A stretch of DNA of 64,000 nt from Pyrocephalus nanus (lineage: Eukaryota > Chordata > Aves > Passeriformes > Tyrannidae), in assembly GCA_038380795.1 (NCBI GenBank), contig CM076261.1:95936418-96000417 (forward strand). The letters are read 5' to 3'. Below are positions 53,321 to 63,822 of the stretch, in pieces; the stretch's first letter is position 1, and each line of letters starts with the position of its first letter. The translations under genes were made by a program, and so were the position numbers. A model generated the notes under the pieces. The model was not told where the DNA came from, searched no databases, and was given only the letters and a program-made list of their open reading frames with translations.

Positions 53321-54185
53321 AGTGGCCCAAAGGGCAGATGGAACAAGTGTGCAGTGCTGTAGGCCAGGAGCTGCATCCCTTGGGCCAGCCCTGAAAACAG
53401 GAGTGGTCATGGCCATGGCCATGTCCTGGAGTTGAGCAAGGGCAGGGGCACAGTGCTGTTTGTGGGAGGGCTCAGCCCAGGCAGGAGGAATGTCTGGGCC
53501 TGAATTGGATCAGTTGTTTTCATATAAAATGTCTCTTACTGGGACATGACTTTGTAGTCCTGCTGGAGAGCAAATGGCCCAGGAATTGGCCTTGAACCTG
53601 TGTGGGGAAAAGGGCCAGAAGTGTCCAGGTGAGGACTGGGAGTTGTGTGATGAAGTAGTTGGTGGTGACTCTTGCTGTCCCCTAAGCACTGGTGAGGTGC
53701 CACGTGAGGAGCTGTTTGCAGATTTGGGCTCCTCAGTGTGAAAGGAAAGTCAATTCAGTGAATCCAGAGCAGTGAATGGCCACAAAGATCCTGAAGGGGC
53801 TGGAGCATCTTGGCAAGTGGAGAGGCTGAGAGAGCTGGGAGTGCCAGGAGACAAGGCTGGCCAGGGCAGTGTCATCAGTGTTGGTGAATCCCTGGTGGCA
53901 GGGAAGGAAGTGGAGGGAGCCCAGCTCTTGTCAGCAGAGCACACGGGCAGGACAAGGGGCCATGGGCACAGGGGAAACAGATGGAGTTCTGTGATCAAGG
54001 ATGACAAGGATTTTTCATGCACTGGAGATGATAGAGTGGAAGAGGAGATGGATTCTCTGTCCTGGCAGATCTCACACTGAACTGGCCCTGGTCCTGAAAA
54101 TCCTGCTCTTGCTGGTTTTGCTTGAGCAGCAGAGTTGAAGCACTTGCACTCCATCCTGCCAAAGTGGGTGATGTTGTGACTCTGG
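53321..54185 (+). mobile_element. CR1 LINE, ORF2 3' end and tail
   Basis: Duplicate of 32,801-33,665 (offset 20,520). Confidence 0.82.
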
Positions 54186-54511
54186 TGCGCAGGTGTGAGA
54201 GTGGTGGTGGGTGAGAGAGTTTGTGCAGTGTGTGCTGGCCCAGAGAGACTTTGGCAGAGGCTGTGCAGGAGAGCATTGTTGTGGGGAAGCCTTTGGTGCA
54301 GCAGGTGCTGGGTTTGTGGCCCGTTCTGGAAGGGCCCCAGCCTGTGCAGTGTGTGTGTTAGTGCTGGGGGGGTATTTGCTGACAAGGAGGTTGTGGCTCT
54401 TGCCCAAGTCCCCAGGAGCCCGTTGATCCCCGGCATTGTGGTGGGTGAGGATCTGAGCCCATGGGAAATGAAAAAGGCAAGGAGTCATCTGAATGTGTGC
54501 TGCAGGAGAAC
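54186..54511. repeat. Keratin D flank, copy 13
   Basis: Common D flank subtype, with GACAAGGAGGTTGTGG for GACAAAGGGGTTGTGG. Confidence 0.7.
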
Positions 54512-54517
54512 TTTATT
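54512..54517 (-). terminator. Poly(A) signal AATAAA, copy 13
   Basis: Canonical hexamer on minus, 149 bp 3' of the stop codon. Confidence 0.85.
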
Positions 54518-54665
54518 GAGACAAAAGAGAGAAGAGACAAGAGAAAGAAGAGGAAGGGATCCACTGTGAGGTGGAAGTAGAGCGATCATGTGATGAGGTC
54601 CATTTGTTGTATCAGATTTTTGCAGAGCCCTGAGCTGGTGGTGTGAGGGGTGTTGTGGAGGACCC

Positions 54666-55001
54666 TCAGCAGGTGGAGCAGCCCCTGGTGCCGTAGCAGC
54701 CCAGGCCTCCCAGGCCGTAGCCAAAGGCCCGGGCAGAGCCGAGGCCGTAGCCAAAGGCCCCAAAGGCGCCGGAGATGGGCTGTCCCTGGGCATTGAGCTC
54801 CGTGCCCAGGGCAGCCCCTGCGGTGGATCCGACGGCGGAGCTCTGGGGGAAGGAGGTCATGATGGGCCCTGGCAGGGTGACGCGCACGGGGGAGGGCTGG
54901 ATGAGGACGGTGGAGTCCTGGCACTGGGTGACACAGGGCTGGTTGCAGCTGTTGGCCAGCGGGGTGGGTGCGCAGGGGCGGCAGAGGTCGTAGCAGGCCA
55001 T
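54666..55001 (-). CDS. Feather-type beta-keratin, copy 13
   Basis: Intact keratin, Arg40 and Thr60. Exon 2 begins at 55,021, the intron is 55,022-55,265 and exon 1 is about 55,266-55,312. TATA mutated (CAGAAAAG) and short promoter. Together with copies 1, 2 and 3 it completes all four combinations of residue 60 and TATA state, direct evidence of exchange within about 550 bp. Its right side begins the 6,209-bp duplication whose second unit starts at copy 14. Confidence 0.94.
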   Translation of the reverse strand: MACYDLCRPCAPTPLANSCNQPCVTQCQDSTVLIQPSPVRVTLPGPIMTSFPQSSAVGSTAGAALGTELNAQGQPISGAFGAFGYGLGSARAFGYGLGGLGCYGTRGCSTC

Positions 55002-55335
55002 GGGTGTGGTGTGGAGGGGCCCTGTGAGGGCAGGGAAGAGAAGAGAAGAGGTGAGAAGAGCAGAGCAGAGAGGGGGCTGAGGCAGCGCAGGGCCGTGGGG
55101 GTGCGAGGGGCGGTGTTGGCGGAGGGCGAGGCAGTGGGGAGGCTGCTGTGGGGCTGTGGGGAGGCGTGAGGGCTGCTGAGGCTGGGGCAGAGCGTGCTGG
55201 GAGAGAGGGGCCAGGGGGGCGGTGTGGCAGGAGCAGGAGGGGGTTGTCAGGGGCTGCAGGCTCACCTTGTTGGCGGCACAGAAGGCAGGAGAAGGCGTCA
55301 GGAGAAGCGTGGCAGGGAGAGAGGCGCTGGGCCGG

Positions 55336-55377
55336 CTTTTCTGCTGCTCCCGCAGGGGCGGCACAGCCTTGGCCCAG
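55336..55377 (-). promoter_or_regulatory. Core promoter copy 13: TATA mutated to CAGAAAAG
   Basis: CAGAAAAG at 55,336-55,343 on minus; GC box retained; short promoter type. Confidence 0.75.
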
Positions 55378-56580
55378 CACTGTCAGCTGGCGGCAGCTTG
55401 GAGGGCTTGGTTTGTGGGAGGCTTGGGTGGTTGGAGGTGTGTCAGGGAGGGCTGAATAAACCCCCAGAGCCCAGGAGAGGTGTGATGTCATGAGGGAGGT
55501 GATTTGGTGGCCCTGGTGTGCTGTGGTTTGTGGGTGCTTTGTGCTGACTGGGCCCCCTCTTGTTGTGTGGGACTGGATGTCCCTCAGTGCTTTTGTTGCA
55601 CCCAGGAATGCTGAGGGAGCCATTTGATGTGCTGGGGAGGACTCTGCAGGACCTTGGAAAGGTCAAAGTGCCTGGGATCTATTCCTGACGGATGAAGATG
55701 TGCTCATGCCCCTGTACCTTGAATGGGATCAAGAGAGAGGACCTGAAAAACCCGAGGTTGCTCAGGCTGAACTTTTCCCTTTGGTATGGTCCTTTTGGAT
55801 TTCTCAGGTTTGCAGGACAATGTACTCTGTTTTTTAAAGTGTGTTTCTTGAACTTATGAAGAAATGCAATAAACGAACACCCAACAGGGCTTCATGCCTT
55901 TGTGCCCAGGCTGGGCTGTGACCCCAATTCCTTTATTCCACATTCAAGCCTGTAAGTTTTAGAAGTTGTAACACAACTAATAGGTTGTAACATCCTGGAC
56001 CTGTGGGAAAAAAATTTTAATTACCAGTCAACAGATGACAAGCTCCTGTCTCCTATTTTGTCACAAGAAGAGAATTCCTGTGTGGAATTGTGAGATTCCA
56101 TGTCCTGCCCTTGAGGCTGTGTCCATCTGCCCTTGGTGGCAGCTTTTCACTGTGAATATTTTAGGCCAAAGGCTGGTGTTGAAAGGTTGTGTCAGAGAGG
56201 GCTGGAGATGTGAGCAAAGCTTTGGAGAGGTGGGGTGTGATCAGTGAGGTCCCCCCGTGTCCCTCGTGTGCTGTGGATTGGGGGATGTTGTGAGGAGGGT
56301 CCCCATTCCCTCTGAGCCCTGTCAGGCTGCTCTGGGCTGTGCAGCTCTGCTGGCCAGCAGGACCTGCCCCTTCCAGCGCAGTTGCTCCCTCCCCACCTTG
56401 CTCCCAGCTTAGCAGGGTCTTTATTCCTGTGGGTGAGGATGGGATGATTTTTATCTGCTGGAAAACAGTGCCAAGGCCGTGGAGAAGCAGAAGGGGATGG
56501 TGAGAGGTTAGCATTGATTTTGGGAGGGCAAATCCTGTATTTGAGAGCTCTGTGTTATCTGGAGAGAAGAAAATCTTGGA
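55378..56580. repeat. Short proximal promoter and U repeats, copy 13
   Basis: U units near 55,390 and 56,101. The near-palindrome here is the most symmetric version, TTTCTTGAACTTATGAAGAA near 55,844. No gene seen. Confidence 0.7.
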
Positions 56581-56599
56581 TGGTGGGAGAGCCATGGCT

Positions 56600-57613
56600 G
56601 GTGTTTACCCAACCTTTCAGTCAAGGCTTTGGCACTGTCTCCCAGTGCGGGATCCTGGAGTAGCCAGGGATGTGCAGGTGGTGCAAGTGGACAGAGGGGT
56701 GGAGTGCTGAGTGTGTGAAGGGCTGGGACAGAGCCCTGTGCTCAGTGAGCCCAAGTGCAGAAGGAGTCAAGTGTGCAGGGCAGTAGGACAAGGGTTGGAT
56801 CCACGGGAGCAACAGTGTCCAACAGGCTCAGCCGTGACGTGGGCAGTGGGACTGTTGCCCCCTCAGCAAGTTGGCAGATGGTGTAAAGTGCAGAGGAGTG
56901 ACTGAGGCACTGGAGGGTTGTGGCACCAGTCAGAGGGACCTGGAGAGGTGGGAGATGGAGGGTTCAAGGAATGTCCTGAAGTTCAAGAGGGGGAAATGTG
57001 AAGTTGTGCATCCAGGCAGGAAGGGCACTGGGCCCCAGGTGATGCTGGGGTTTGGGAGGCTGGAAAGCAGCTTGGCTGAGCAGGACCTGTGGTGCTGGTG
57101 GAGAATGAAGGGGCCACAAAGTCTCAGTGATCTCTGACTTGCAATGGCAGAGCAGTGCCCAAGATGGATTTCAGAAATGCTGCCATGAAGGAGAGAGAGG
57201 TGGCCCTTCCTCTCTGTGGAGTTTTCTTGGGGTCCCAAGTGGGACCTCCTGTGCAGGTCTGGGCTGCAGAGTCCAAGCAGAAGCAGCTCCTGGACTCAGT
57301 GAGTGCAGCCCAGGGCAGGGCCAGCAATGCAGTGAAGGGGCTGGAGCATCTTGGCTAGAGGAGAGGCTGAGAGAGCTGGGAGTGCCAGGAGACAAGGCTG
57401 GCCAGGGCAGGGTCATCAGTGGGGGTGAATCCCTGGTGGCAGGGAAGGAAGTGGAGGGAGCCCAGCTCTTGTCAGCAGAGCACACAGGCAGGAAAGGGGC
57501 TATTGGTAACAGGGAAAAGAGATGGAATTCCATAGGCAGAGAAGACAAACCTTGTTCGGTGTGAGGGAGGTCACAGAGTGGAAGAGGAGGTGGAGTCTCA
57601 GTCCTGGGAGATG
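56600..57613 (+). mobile_element. CR1 LINE, ORF2 3' half, truncated at a keratin junction
   Basis: Same element type as 6,684-7,805 (SKLADGVK, SQRDLERWE, ESSLAEQDL) but it stops at CAGTCCTGGGAGATG and is followed at 57,614 directly by keratin promoter-flank sequence. The D flank and the keratin gene expected here are missing. Confidence 0.85.
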
Positions 57614-58734
57614 TTGGAGGTGTGTCAGGGAGGGCTGAATAAACCCCCAGAGCCCAGGAGAGGTGTGATGTCATGAGGGAGGTGATTTGGTGGCCCTGGT
57701 GTGCTGTGGTTTGTGGGTGCTTTGTGCTGACTGGGCCCCCTCTTGTTGTGTGGGACTGGATGTCCCTCAGTGCTTGTGTTGCACCCAGGAATGCTGAGGG
57801 AGCCATTTTGTGGCTCCTATAAGAGGACACTGCAGGACCTTGGAGAGGTAAAAGTACCTGGGATCCCTTCCTAATGGATAAAGGAGAACTCATGCCCCTG
57901 TACCTTGAATGGGGTCAAGAGAGAGGATCTGGAAAACCTGAGGCTGCTCAGGCTGAACGTTTCCCATTAGTATGATCCTTTTCAATTTCTGGGTTTTACA
58001 GGACAGTGTACTCTGTTAACCTCCTGAAAAAATGCAATAACCAAACCCCCAACGGGGCTCAATCCCTTTGTGCCCAGGCTGGGCTTTGACCTCAATTCCC
58101 TTATTCTGCATTCATAACTTGTAAGATGTAACAAAACTAATAGATTGTGACATCCTGGACCTGTGACTAAAAAATTATAATTACTAGTAGGCAGTTGTCA
58201 AGCTCCTCTCACCTCTTCTGTCATAACAAGGGAATTCCTACGTGGAATTGTGTGATTCCATGTCCTGCCCTTGAGGCCATGTCCATCTGCCCTTGTTGGC
58301 AGCTTTCAAGGGAGAGTTGTTTGGGAGCAGTTACATTGAAGATGTGTCAGGGAGGACTGAATAAACAACAAAAGCCCAACAAAATTAGGTTGTCATCAGT
58401 GAGGTCACCCCGTGTCCCTCGTGTGCTGTGGTTTTTGGGTGTGTTGTGAAGGGGGCCCCAAACCCTCCCAGCCCTGTCAGGCTGGTCTGGGCTTTTCAGC
58501 TGTGCTGGGTGTGAGGGGTTGCCCCTGCACTCATTGTCGTCCCTCCCAGCCCAACTGCCAGCCCACTAAGCCTGCTCTTAGGCCTGGCCTTTCCCACTGG
58601 TGTTTCTCTGGGGTCAGCAAGGTCACCCACTGGGGTCACAGGGCTTGTGGTCTGGTTGAAGAAGGATGTCCAAAGAGTAATTTGTGAGACTCCCAGGGAA
58701 CAAGTGTTATGGGTGGTGTTTGTATGTACTGGGA
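57614..58734. repeat. Orphan keratin upstream flank (no gene)
   Basis: Starts TTGGAGGTGTGTCAGGGAGG, equivalent to position 55,431, about 85 bp upstream of the copy 13 core promoter. U units then run from here and from about 58,259. No keratin core is present to its left, so this is an empty array slot. Confidence 0.75.
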
Positions 58735-59200
58735 GTTCTTTATTCCAGGGACAGAAGGCTGAGGGGAGACCTTCTCAGTCTCTCCAGGTACCAGGAAGGT
58801 GTTGGTTACAAGGTGGCTTTGGGCCTCTTTTCCAGAGCACCAGGTGTTGGACAAGAGGAAACGGCCTCAAGTTGCTGCAACCCCGCCTGGCCAGGGTCGA
58901 GCTGTCCCTGCTTGAGCCTTTGGACTGAACTGCTGCCCGGGCAGACAGTGATAGGGGATGGAGGAATATATTTCAACGAGAACAGGAGAGGTTTAGGTGA
59001 GATGTCAGACAGGAATTCTTCCCTGGGAGGGTGGGGAGGCTGTGGCAGGGTTGCCCAGAGAAGTTGTGGCTGCTCCATCCCTGGAAGTGTGCAGGGCCAG
59101 GTTGGACAGGGGTTGCCTCAACCTGGCCTTTTCTAAGGTGTCCCTGCCCACGGAGGTGGTTGGGACAAGTTGGTCTTCAAAAGCTTTTTCACCTGAACCA
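58735..59200 (+). mobile_element. CR1 LINE, 3' part
   Basis: CAGAAGGCTGAGGGGAGACC, GAGGAAACGGCCTCAAGTTG, GGAATTCTTCCCTGGGAGGG, AGAGAAGTTGTGGCTGCTCC and GGCCAGGTTGGACAGGGG. Same class as 23,460-23,930. Confidence 0.87.
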
Positions 59201-59339
59201 TTTAATCAATATGCCACCATCTCCTGGCAGAGATTCCTTGAGCACCAGTGATTCTTTTTGCTGTGATTCTTCTCGCTGTAATGGCCTGAGGTGTGCTGAG
59301 AAAGAAAGCTGGTTCAGCAGGGAGTAGAATTAAGGCTTC

Positions 59340-60440
59340 AGTATCCAAAGGGAAATGCTGAGCAATCTCTTGCAACACTCAGACACCCCCAAGTCTCCGG
59401 GGCTGGGTGGGATCCGGTGGCACCAAGGGAGCTGGTGGAAGGGCACAGCACACCACTTTGCATCCTTTATCAGCACTCCTGGCAAACTGGAAGGTGCCAG
59501 TTGACAGGAGATGAGGAAATGTGATGCACATGTCCAGGAGGATCCAGCAGGAGGATGTGAGAAACTCCAGCTGTGTCAGTGTGACCTCAGTCCCTGGGAA
59601 GGTCATGCAGTGAATCATCTGCAGTGGAACTGAGCGGCATGGGCAGGAGAACCAGGGGGTCAGTCCCAGTCAACGTGGGCTTATGGGAGGCAGGTCCTGC
59701 TGGAGTGAAGAGAAATGGATGTTATCTACATGGAGAAAGAACTTCATGTCACCCCACACACCATCCTTGTGTATAAACTGGGGAGAGGTGGATTTGATGG
59801 GCAGAGCACTCGGTGGATGAGGAATTGTCTGGATGATTTCACTGGGAGAGTTGTGCTCAAGTACTCGATGTGTGTGTAGAGCAGTGAGGAGTGGTTTCCC
59901 TCAGGGGCCCATCTGTGGATGAGTGTTCTTTGCATCACTGACAGAGAAAGGGAGAGTGGGATTGAGTGTCCTCTCAGCAAGACTGAGGACGACTCCAAGC
60001 TGAGTGTTGTGATTGTTTCTGTGGAGGGAAGGGATGGCAGCCAGAGGGGCCTGGACAGGCTGGGCAGGAGGAGCTGTGTGATCCTCCTGAAATTCCTCAG
60101 GGCCAGGAGCTGGTGGGTTGTGTGAGTGCCTAAGAGGGCTGCAGGCTGGTGGGGACTGTTTGAGAGCAGCCCTGTGGAGAAGGCTTGGAGGGCACTGGTG
60201 GGTGAAGAAGGGAATGGGAGCCAGGAATGTGCCCTGGCAGCCCAGAAACCCCCCGTGTCCTGGGCTCCTGGCCACAGTGTGGGCAGCAGGGAGAGGGAGG
60301 GGATTGTTGATTTGTGCTGATTTGTGGTGAGATTGGAGTTGTGTGTTGAGCTGGGAGAGCCTGAGAATGAGGCCAAGAGGGAGCTGTGGGTGGGATGCAG
60401 AGCAGAGCCTTGGGGCTGATGAAGGGCTGGAGCCTGCGGT
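59340..60440 (+). mobile_element. CR1 LINE, longest ORF2 relic
   Basis: Best-preserved stretch of CR1 ORF2. LVEGHSTPLCILYQHSW (CR1 LAEPLSIIYQRSW) is at about 59,430-59,485, followed by CQCDLSPWEG (VSLTSVPGK region) near 59,580 and GRSCWS near 59,695. Then comes RVVLKYSMCV-like sequence near 59,850 and IECPLSKTEDDSKLS near 59,960 (CTLSKFADDTKLG). Last is SQRGLDRLG and the GCAGGGAGAGGGAGGGGATT tail region to 60,440. Interrupted by stops and frameshifts; no endonuclease domain seen. Confidence 0.87.
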
Positions 60441-60722
60441 GTCCATGGACACTTAAGGCAGCACCCCCTGGGAGTTTGTGTCAGAGGGGTGGGTGGTGTG
60501 TCCATGCCTGGGTTTGGGCAATGTAGGAGCTGATGACCCACTCTAGAAGACCCCTCTCTGCTCATCTGTGGTTTTCCTTTGGATATATTTCCTTCCAGAC
60601 AACTTGTAACTTTTTTCTACCAGCCTTGATTGTCTGTTAAAGGCTGACTTTATGCTGGGTGAGTTTGGAAGCTTGGGAGACGAAAGGCTGAGGAGGCATC
60701 TCATGTTTTGCTGCAGGAGAAC
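60441..60722. repeat. Diverged D flank, copy 14
   Basis: Same subtype as the flanks of copies 6 and 7 (TTTGGGCAATGTAGGAGCTG, CATCTCATGTTTTGCTGCAG). Confidence 0.55.
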
Positions 60723-60728
60723 TTTATT
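60723..60728 (-). terminator. Poly(A) signal AATAAA, copy 14
   Basis: Canonical hexamer in the same flank subtype in which copies 6 and 7 have AATAAG; probably the ancestral state. Confidence 0.85.
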
Positions 60729-60874
60729 GATGGAATAGAGTGAAAAACCAAGAAAAACAAGTGATGGAGATCAAGTATGAGTGCAAGAAGGATGAGCAAT
60801 AGTTGAGGTCATTTTCTTGAAGCAGATTCTGAAGAGCCCCGAGCTGGTGGTGTGAGGGGTGTTGTGGAGGACCC

Positions 60875-61210
60875 TCAGCAGGTGGAGCAGCCCCTGGTGC
60901 CGTAGCAGCCCAGGCCTCCCAGGCCGTAGCCAAAGGCCCGGGCAGAGCCGAGGCCGTAGCCAAAGGCCCCAAAGGCGCCGGAGATGGGCTGTCCCTGGGC
61001 ATTGAGCTCCGTGCCCAGGGCAGCCCCTGCGGTGGATCCGACGGCGGAGCTCTGGGGGAAGGAGGTCATGATGGGCCCTGGCAGGGTGACGCGCACGGGG
61101 GAGGGCTGGATGAGGACAGTGGAGTCCTGGCACTGGGTGACACAGGGCTGGTTGCAGCTGTTGGCCAGCGGGGTGGGTGCGCAGGGGCGGCAGAGGTCGT
61201 AGCAGGCCAT
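60875..61210 (-). CDS. Feather-type beta-keratin, copy 14
   Basis: Intact keratin, Arg40 and Thr60, with a synonymous change in the Thr31 codon (plus GACAGTGG for GACGGTGG). Exon 2 begins at 61,230, the intron is 61,231-61,474 and exon 1 is about 61,475-61,521. TATA mutated, short promoter. The gene and everything to its right repeat copy 13's right side (offset 6,209), whereas its left side matches copies 6 and 7. Again the change of partner falls inside the gene core. Confidence 0.94.
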   Translation of the reverse strand: MACYDLCRPCAPTPLANSCNQPCVTQCQDSTVLIQPSPVRVTLPGPIMTSFPQSSAVGSTAGAALGTELNAQGQPISGAFGAFGYGLGSARAFGYGLGGLGCYGTRGCSTC

Positions 61211-61544
61211 GGGTGTGGTGTGGAGGGGCCCTGTGAGGGCAGGGAAGAGAAGAGAAGAGGTGAGAAGAGCAGAGCAGAGAGGGGGCTGAGGCAGCGCAGG
61301 GCCGTGGGGGTGCGAGGGGCGGTGTTGGCGGAGGGCGAGGCAGTGGGGAGGCTGCTGTGGGGCTGTGGGGAGGCGTGAGGGCTGCTGAGGCTGGGGCAGA
61401 GCGTGCTGGGAGAGAGGGGCCAGGGGGGCGGTGTGGCAGGAGCAGGAGGGGGTTGTCAGGGGCTGCAGGCTCACCTTGTTGGCGGCACAGAAGGCAGGAG
61501 AAGGCGTCAGGAGAAGCGTGGCAGGGAGAGAGGCGCTGGGCCGG

Positions 61545-61586
61545 CTTTTCTGCTGCTCCCGCAGGGGCGGCACAGCCTTGGCCCAG
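61545..61586 (-). promoter_or_regulatory. Core promoter copy 14: TATA mutated to CAGAAAAG
   Basis: CAGAAAAG at 61,545-61,552 on minus; GC box retained; short promoter type. Confidence 0.75.
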
Positions 61587-62790
61587 CACTGTCAGCTGGC
61601 GGCAGCTTGGAGGGGTTGGTTTGTGGGAGGCTTGGGTGGTTGGAGGTGTGTCAGGGAGGGCTGAATAAACCCCCAGAGCCCAGGAGAGGTGTGATGTCAT
61701 GAGGGAGGTGATTTGGTGGCCCTGGTGTGCTGTGGTTTGTGGGTGCTTTGTGCTGACTGGGCCCCCTCTTGTTGTGTGGGACTGGATGTCCCTCAGTGCT
61801 TTTGTTGCACCCAGGAATGCTGAGGGAGCCATTTGATGTGCTGGGGAGGACTCTGCAGGACCTTGGAAAGGTCAAAGTGCCTGGGATCTATTCCTGACGG
61901 ATGAAGATGTGCTCATGCCCCTGTACCTTGAATGGGATCAAGAGAGAGGACCTGAAAAACCCGAGGTTGCTCAGGCTGAACTTTTCCCTTTGGTATGGTC
62001 CTTTTGGATTTCTCAGGTTTGCAGGACAATGTACTCTGTTTTTTAAAGTGTGTTTCTTGAACTTATGAAGAAATGCAATAAACGAACACCCAACAGGGCT
62101 TCATGCCTTTGTGCCCAGGCTGGGCTGTGACCCCAATTCCTTTATTCCACATTCAAGCCTGTAAGTTTTAGAAGTTGTAACACAACTAATAGGTTGTAAC
62201 ATCCTGGACCTGTGGGAAAAAAATTTTAATTACCAGTCAACAGATGACAAGCTCCTGTCTCCTATTTTGTCACAAGAAGAGAATTCCTGTGTGGAATTGT
62301 GAGATTCCATGTCCTGCCCTTGAGGCTGTGTCCATCTGCCCTTGGTGGCAGCTTTTCACTGTGAATATTTTAGGCCAAAGGCTGGTGTTGAAAGGTTGTG
62401 TCAGAGAGGGCTGGAGATGTGAGCAAAGCTTTGGAGAGGTGGGGTGTGATCAGTGAGGTCCCCCCGTGTCCCTCGTGTGCTGTGGATTGGGGGATGTTGT
62501 GAGGAGGGTCCCCATTCCCTCTGAGCCCTGTCAGGCTGCTCTGGGCTGTGCAGCTCTGCTGGCCAGCAGGACCTGCCCCTTCCAGCGCAGTTGCTCCCTC
62601 CCCACCTTGCTCCCAGCTTAGCAGGGTCTTTATTCCTGTGGGTGAGGATGGGATGATTTTTATCTGCTGGAAAACAGTGCCAAGGCCGTGGAGAAGCAGA
62701 AGGGGATGGTGAGAGGTTAGCATTGATTTTGGGAGGGCAAATCCTGTATTTGAGAGCTCTGTGTTATCTGGAGAGAAGAAAATCTTGGAT
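61587..62790. repeat. Short proximal promoter and U repeats, copy 14
   Basis: Near-identical to 55,378-56,580 (one visible change, GGAGGGGTTGGTTTG for GGAGGGCTTGGTTTG). No gene seen. Confidence 0.7.
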
Positions 62791-62808
62791 GGTGGGAGAG
62801 CCATGGCT

Positions 62809-63822
62809 GGTGTTTACCCAACCTTTCAGTCAAGGCTTTGGCACTGTCTCCCAGTGCGGGATCCTGGAGTAGCCAGGGATGTGCAGGTGGTGCAAGTGGA
62901 CAGAGGGGTGGAGTGCTGAGTGTGTGAAGGGCTGGGACAGAGCCCTGTGCTCAGTGAGCCCAAGTGCAGAAGGAGTCAAGTGTGCAGGGCAGTAGGACAA
63001 GGGTTGGATCCACGGGAGCAACAGTGTCCAACAGGCTCAGCCGTGACGGGGGCAGTGGGACTGTTGCCCCCTCAGCAAGTTGGCAGATGGTGTAAAGTGC
63101 AGAGGAGTGACTGAGGCACTGGATGGCTGTGGCACCAGTCAGAGGGACCTGGAGAGGTGGGAGATGGAGGGTTCAAGGAATGTCCTGAAGTTCAAGAGGG
63201 GGAAATGTGAAGTTGTGCATCCAGGCAGGAAGGGCACTGGGCCCCAGGTGATGCTGGGGTTTGGGAGGCTGGAAAGCAGCTTGGCTGAGCAGGACCTGTG
63301 GTGCTGGTGGAGAATGAAGGGGCCCCAAAGTCTCAGTGATCTCTGACTTGCAATGGCAGAGCAGTGCCCAAGATGGATTTCAGAAATGCTGCCATGAAGG
63401 AGAGAGAGGTGGCCCTTCCTCTCTGTGGAGTTTTCTTGGGGTCCCAAGTGGGACCTCCTGTGCAGGTCTGGGCTGCAGAGTCCAAGCAGAAGCAGCTCCT
63501 GGACTCAGTGAGTGCAGCCCAGGGCAGGGCCAGCAATGCAGTGAAGGGGCTGGAGCATGTTGGCTAGAGGAGAGGCTGAGAGAGCTGGGAGTGCCAGGAG
63601 ACAAGGCTGGCCAGGGCAGGGTCATCAGTGGGGGTGAATCCCTGGTGGCAGGGAAGGAAGTGGAGGGAGCCCAGCTCTTGTCAGCAGAGCACACAGGCAG
63701 GAAAGGGGCTATTGGTAACAGGGAAAAGAGATGGAATTCCATAGGCAGAGAAGACAAACCTTGTTCGGTGTGAGGGAGGTCACAGAGTGGAAGAGGAGGT
63801 GGAGTCTCAGTCCTGGGAGATG
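62809..63822 (+). mobile_element. CR1 LINE, ORF2 3' half, truncated at a keratin junction
   Basis: Duplicate of 56,600-57,613, carrying the same truncation. Confidence 0.85.
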
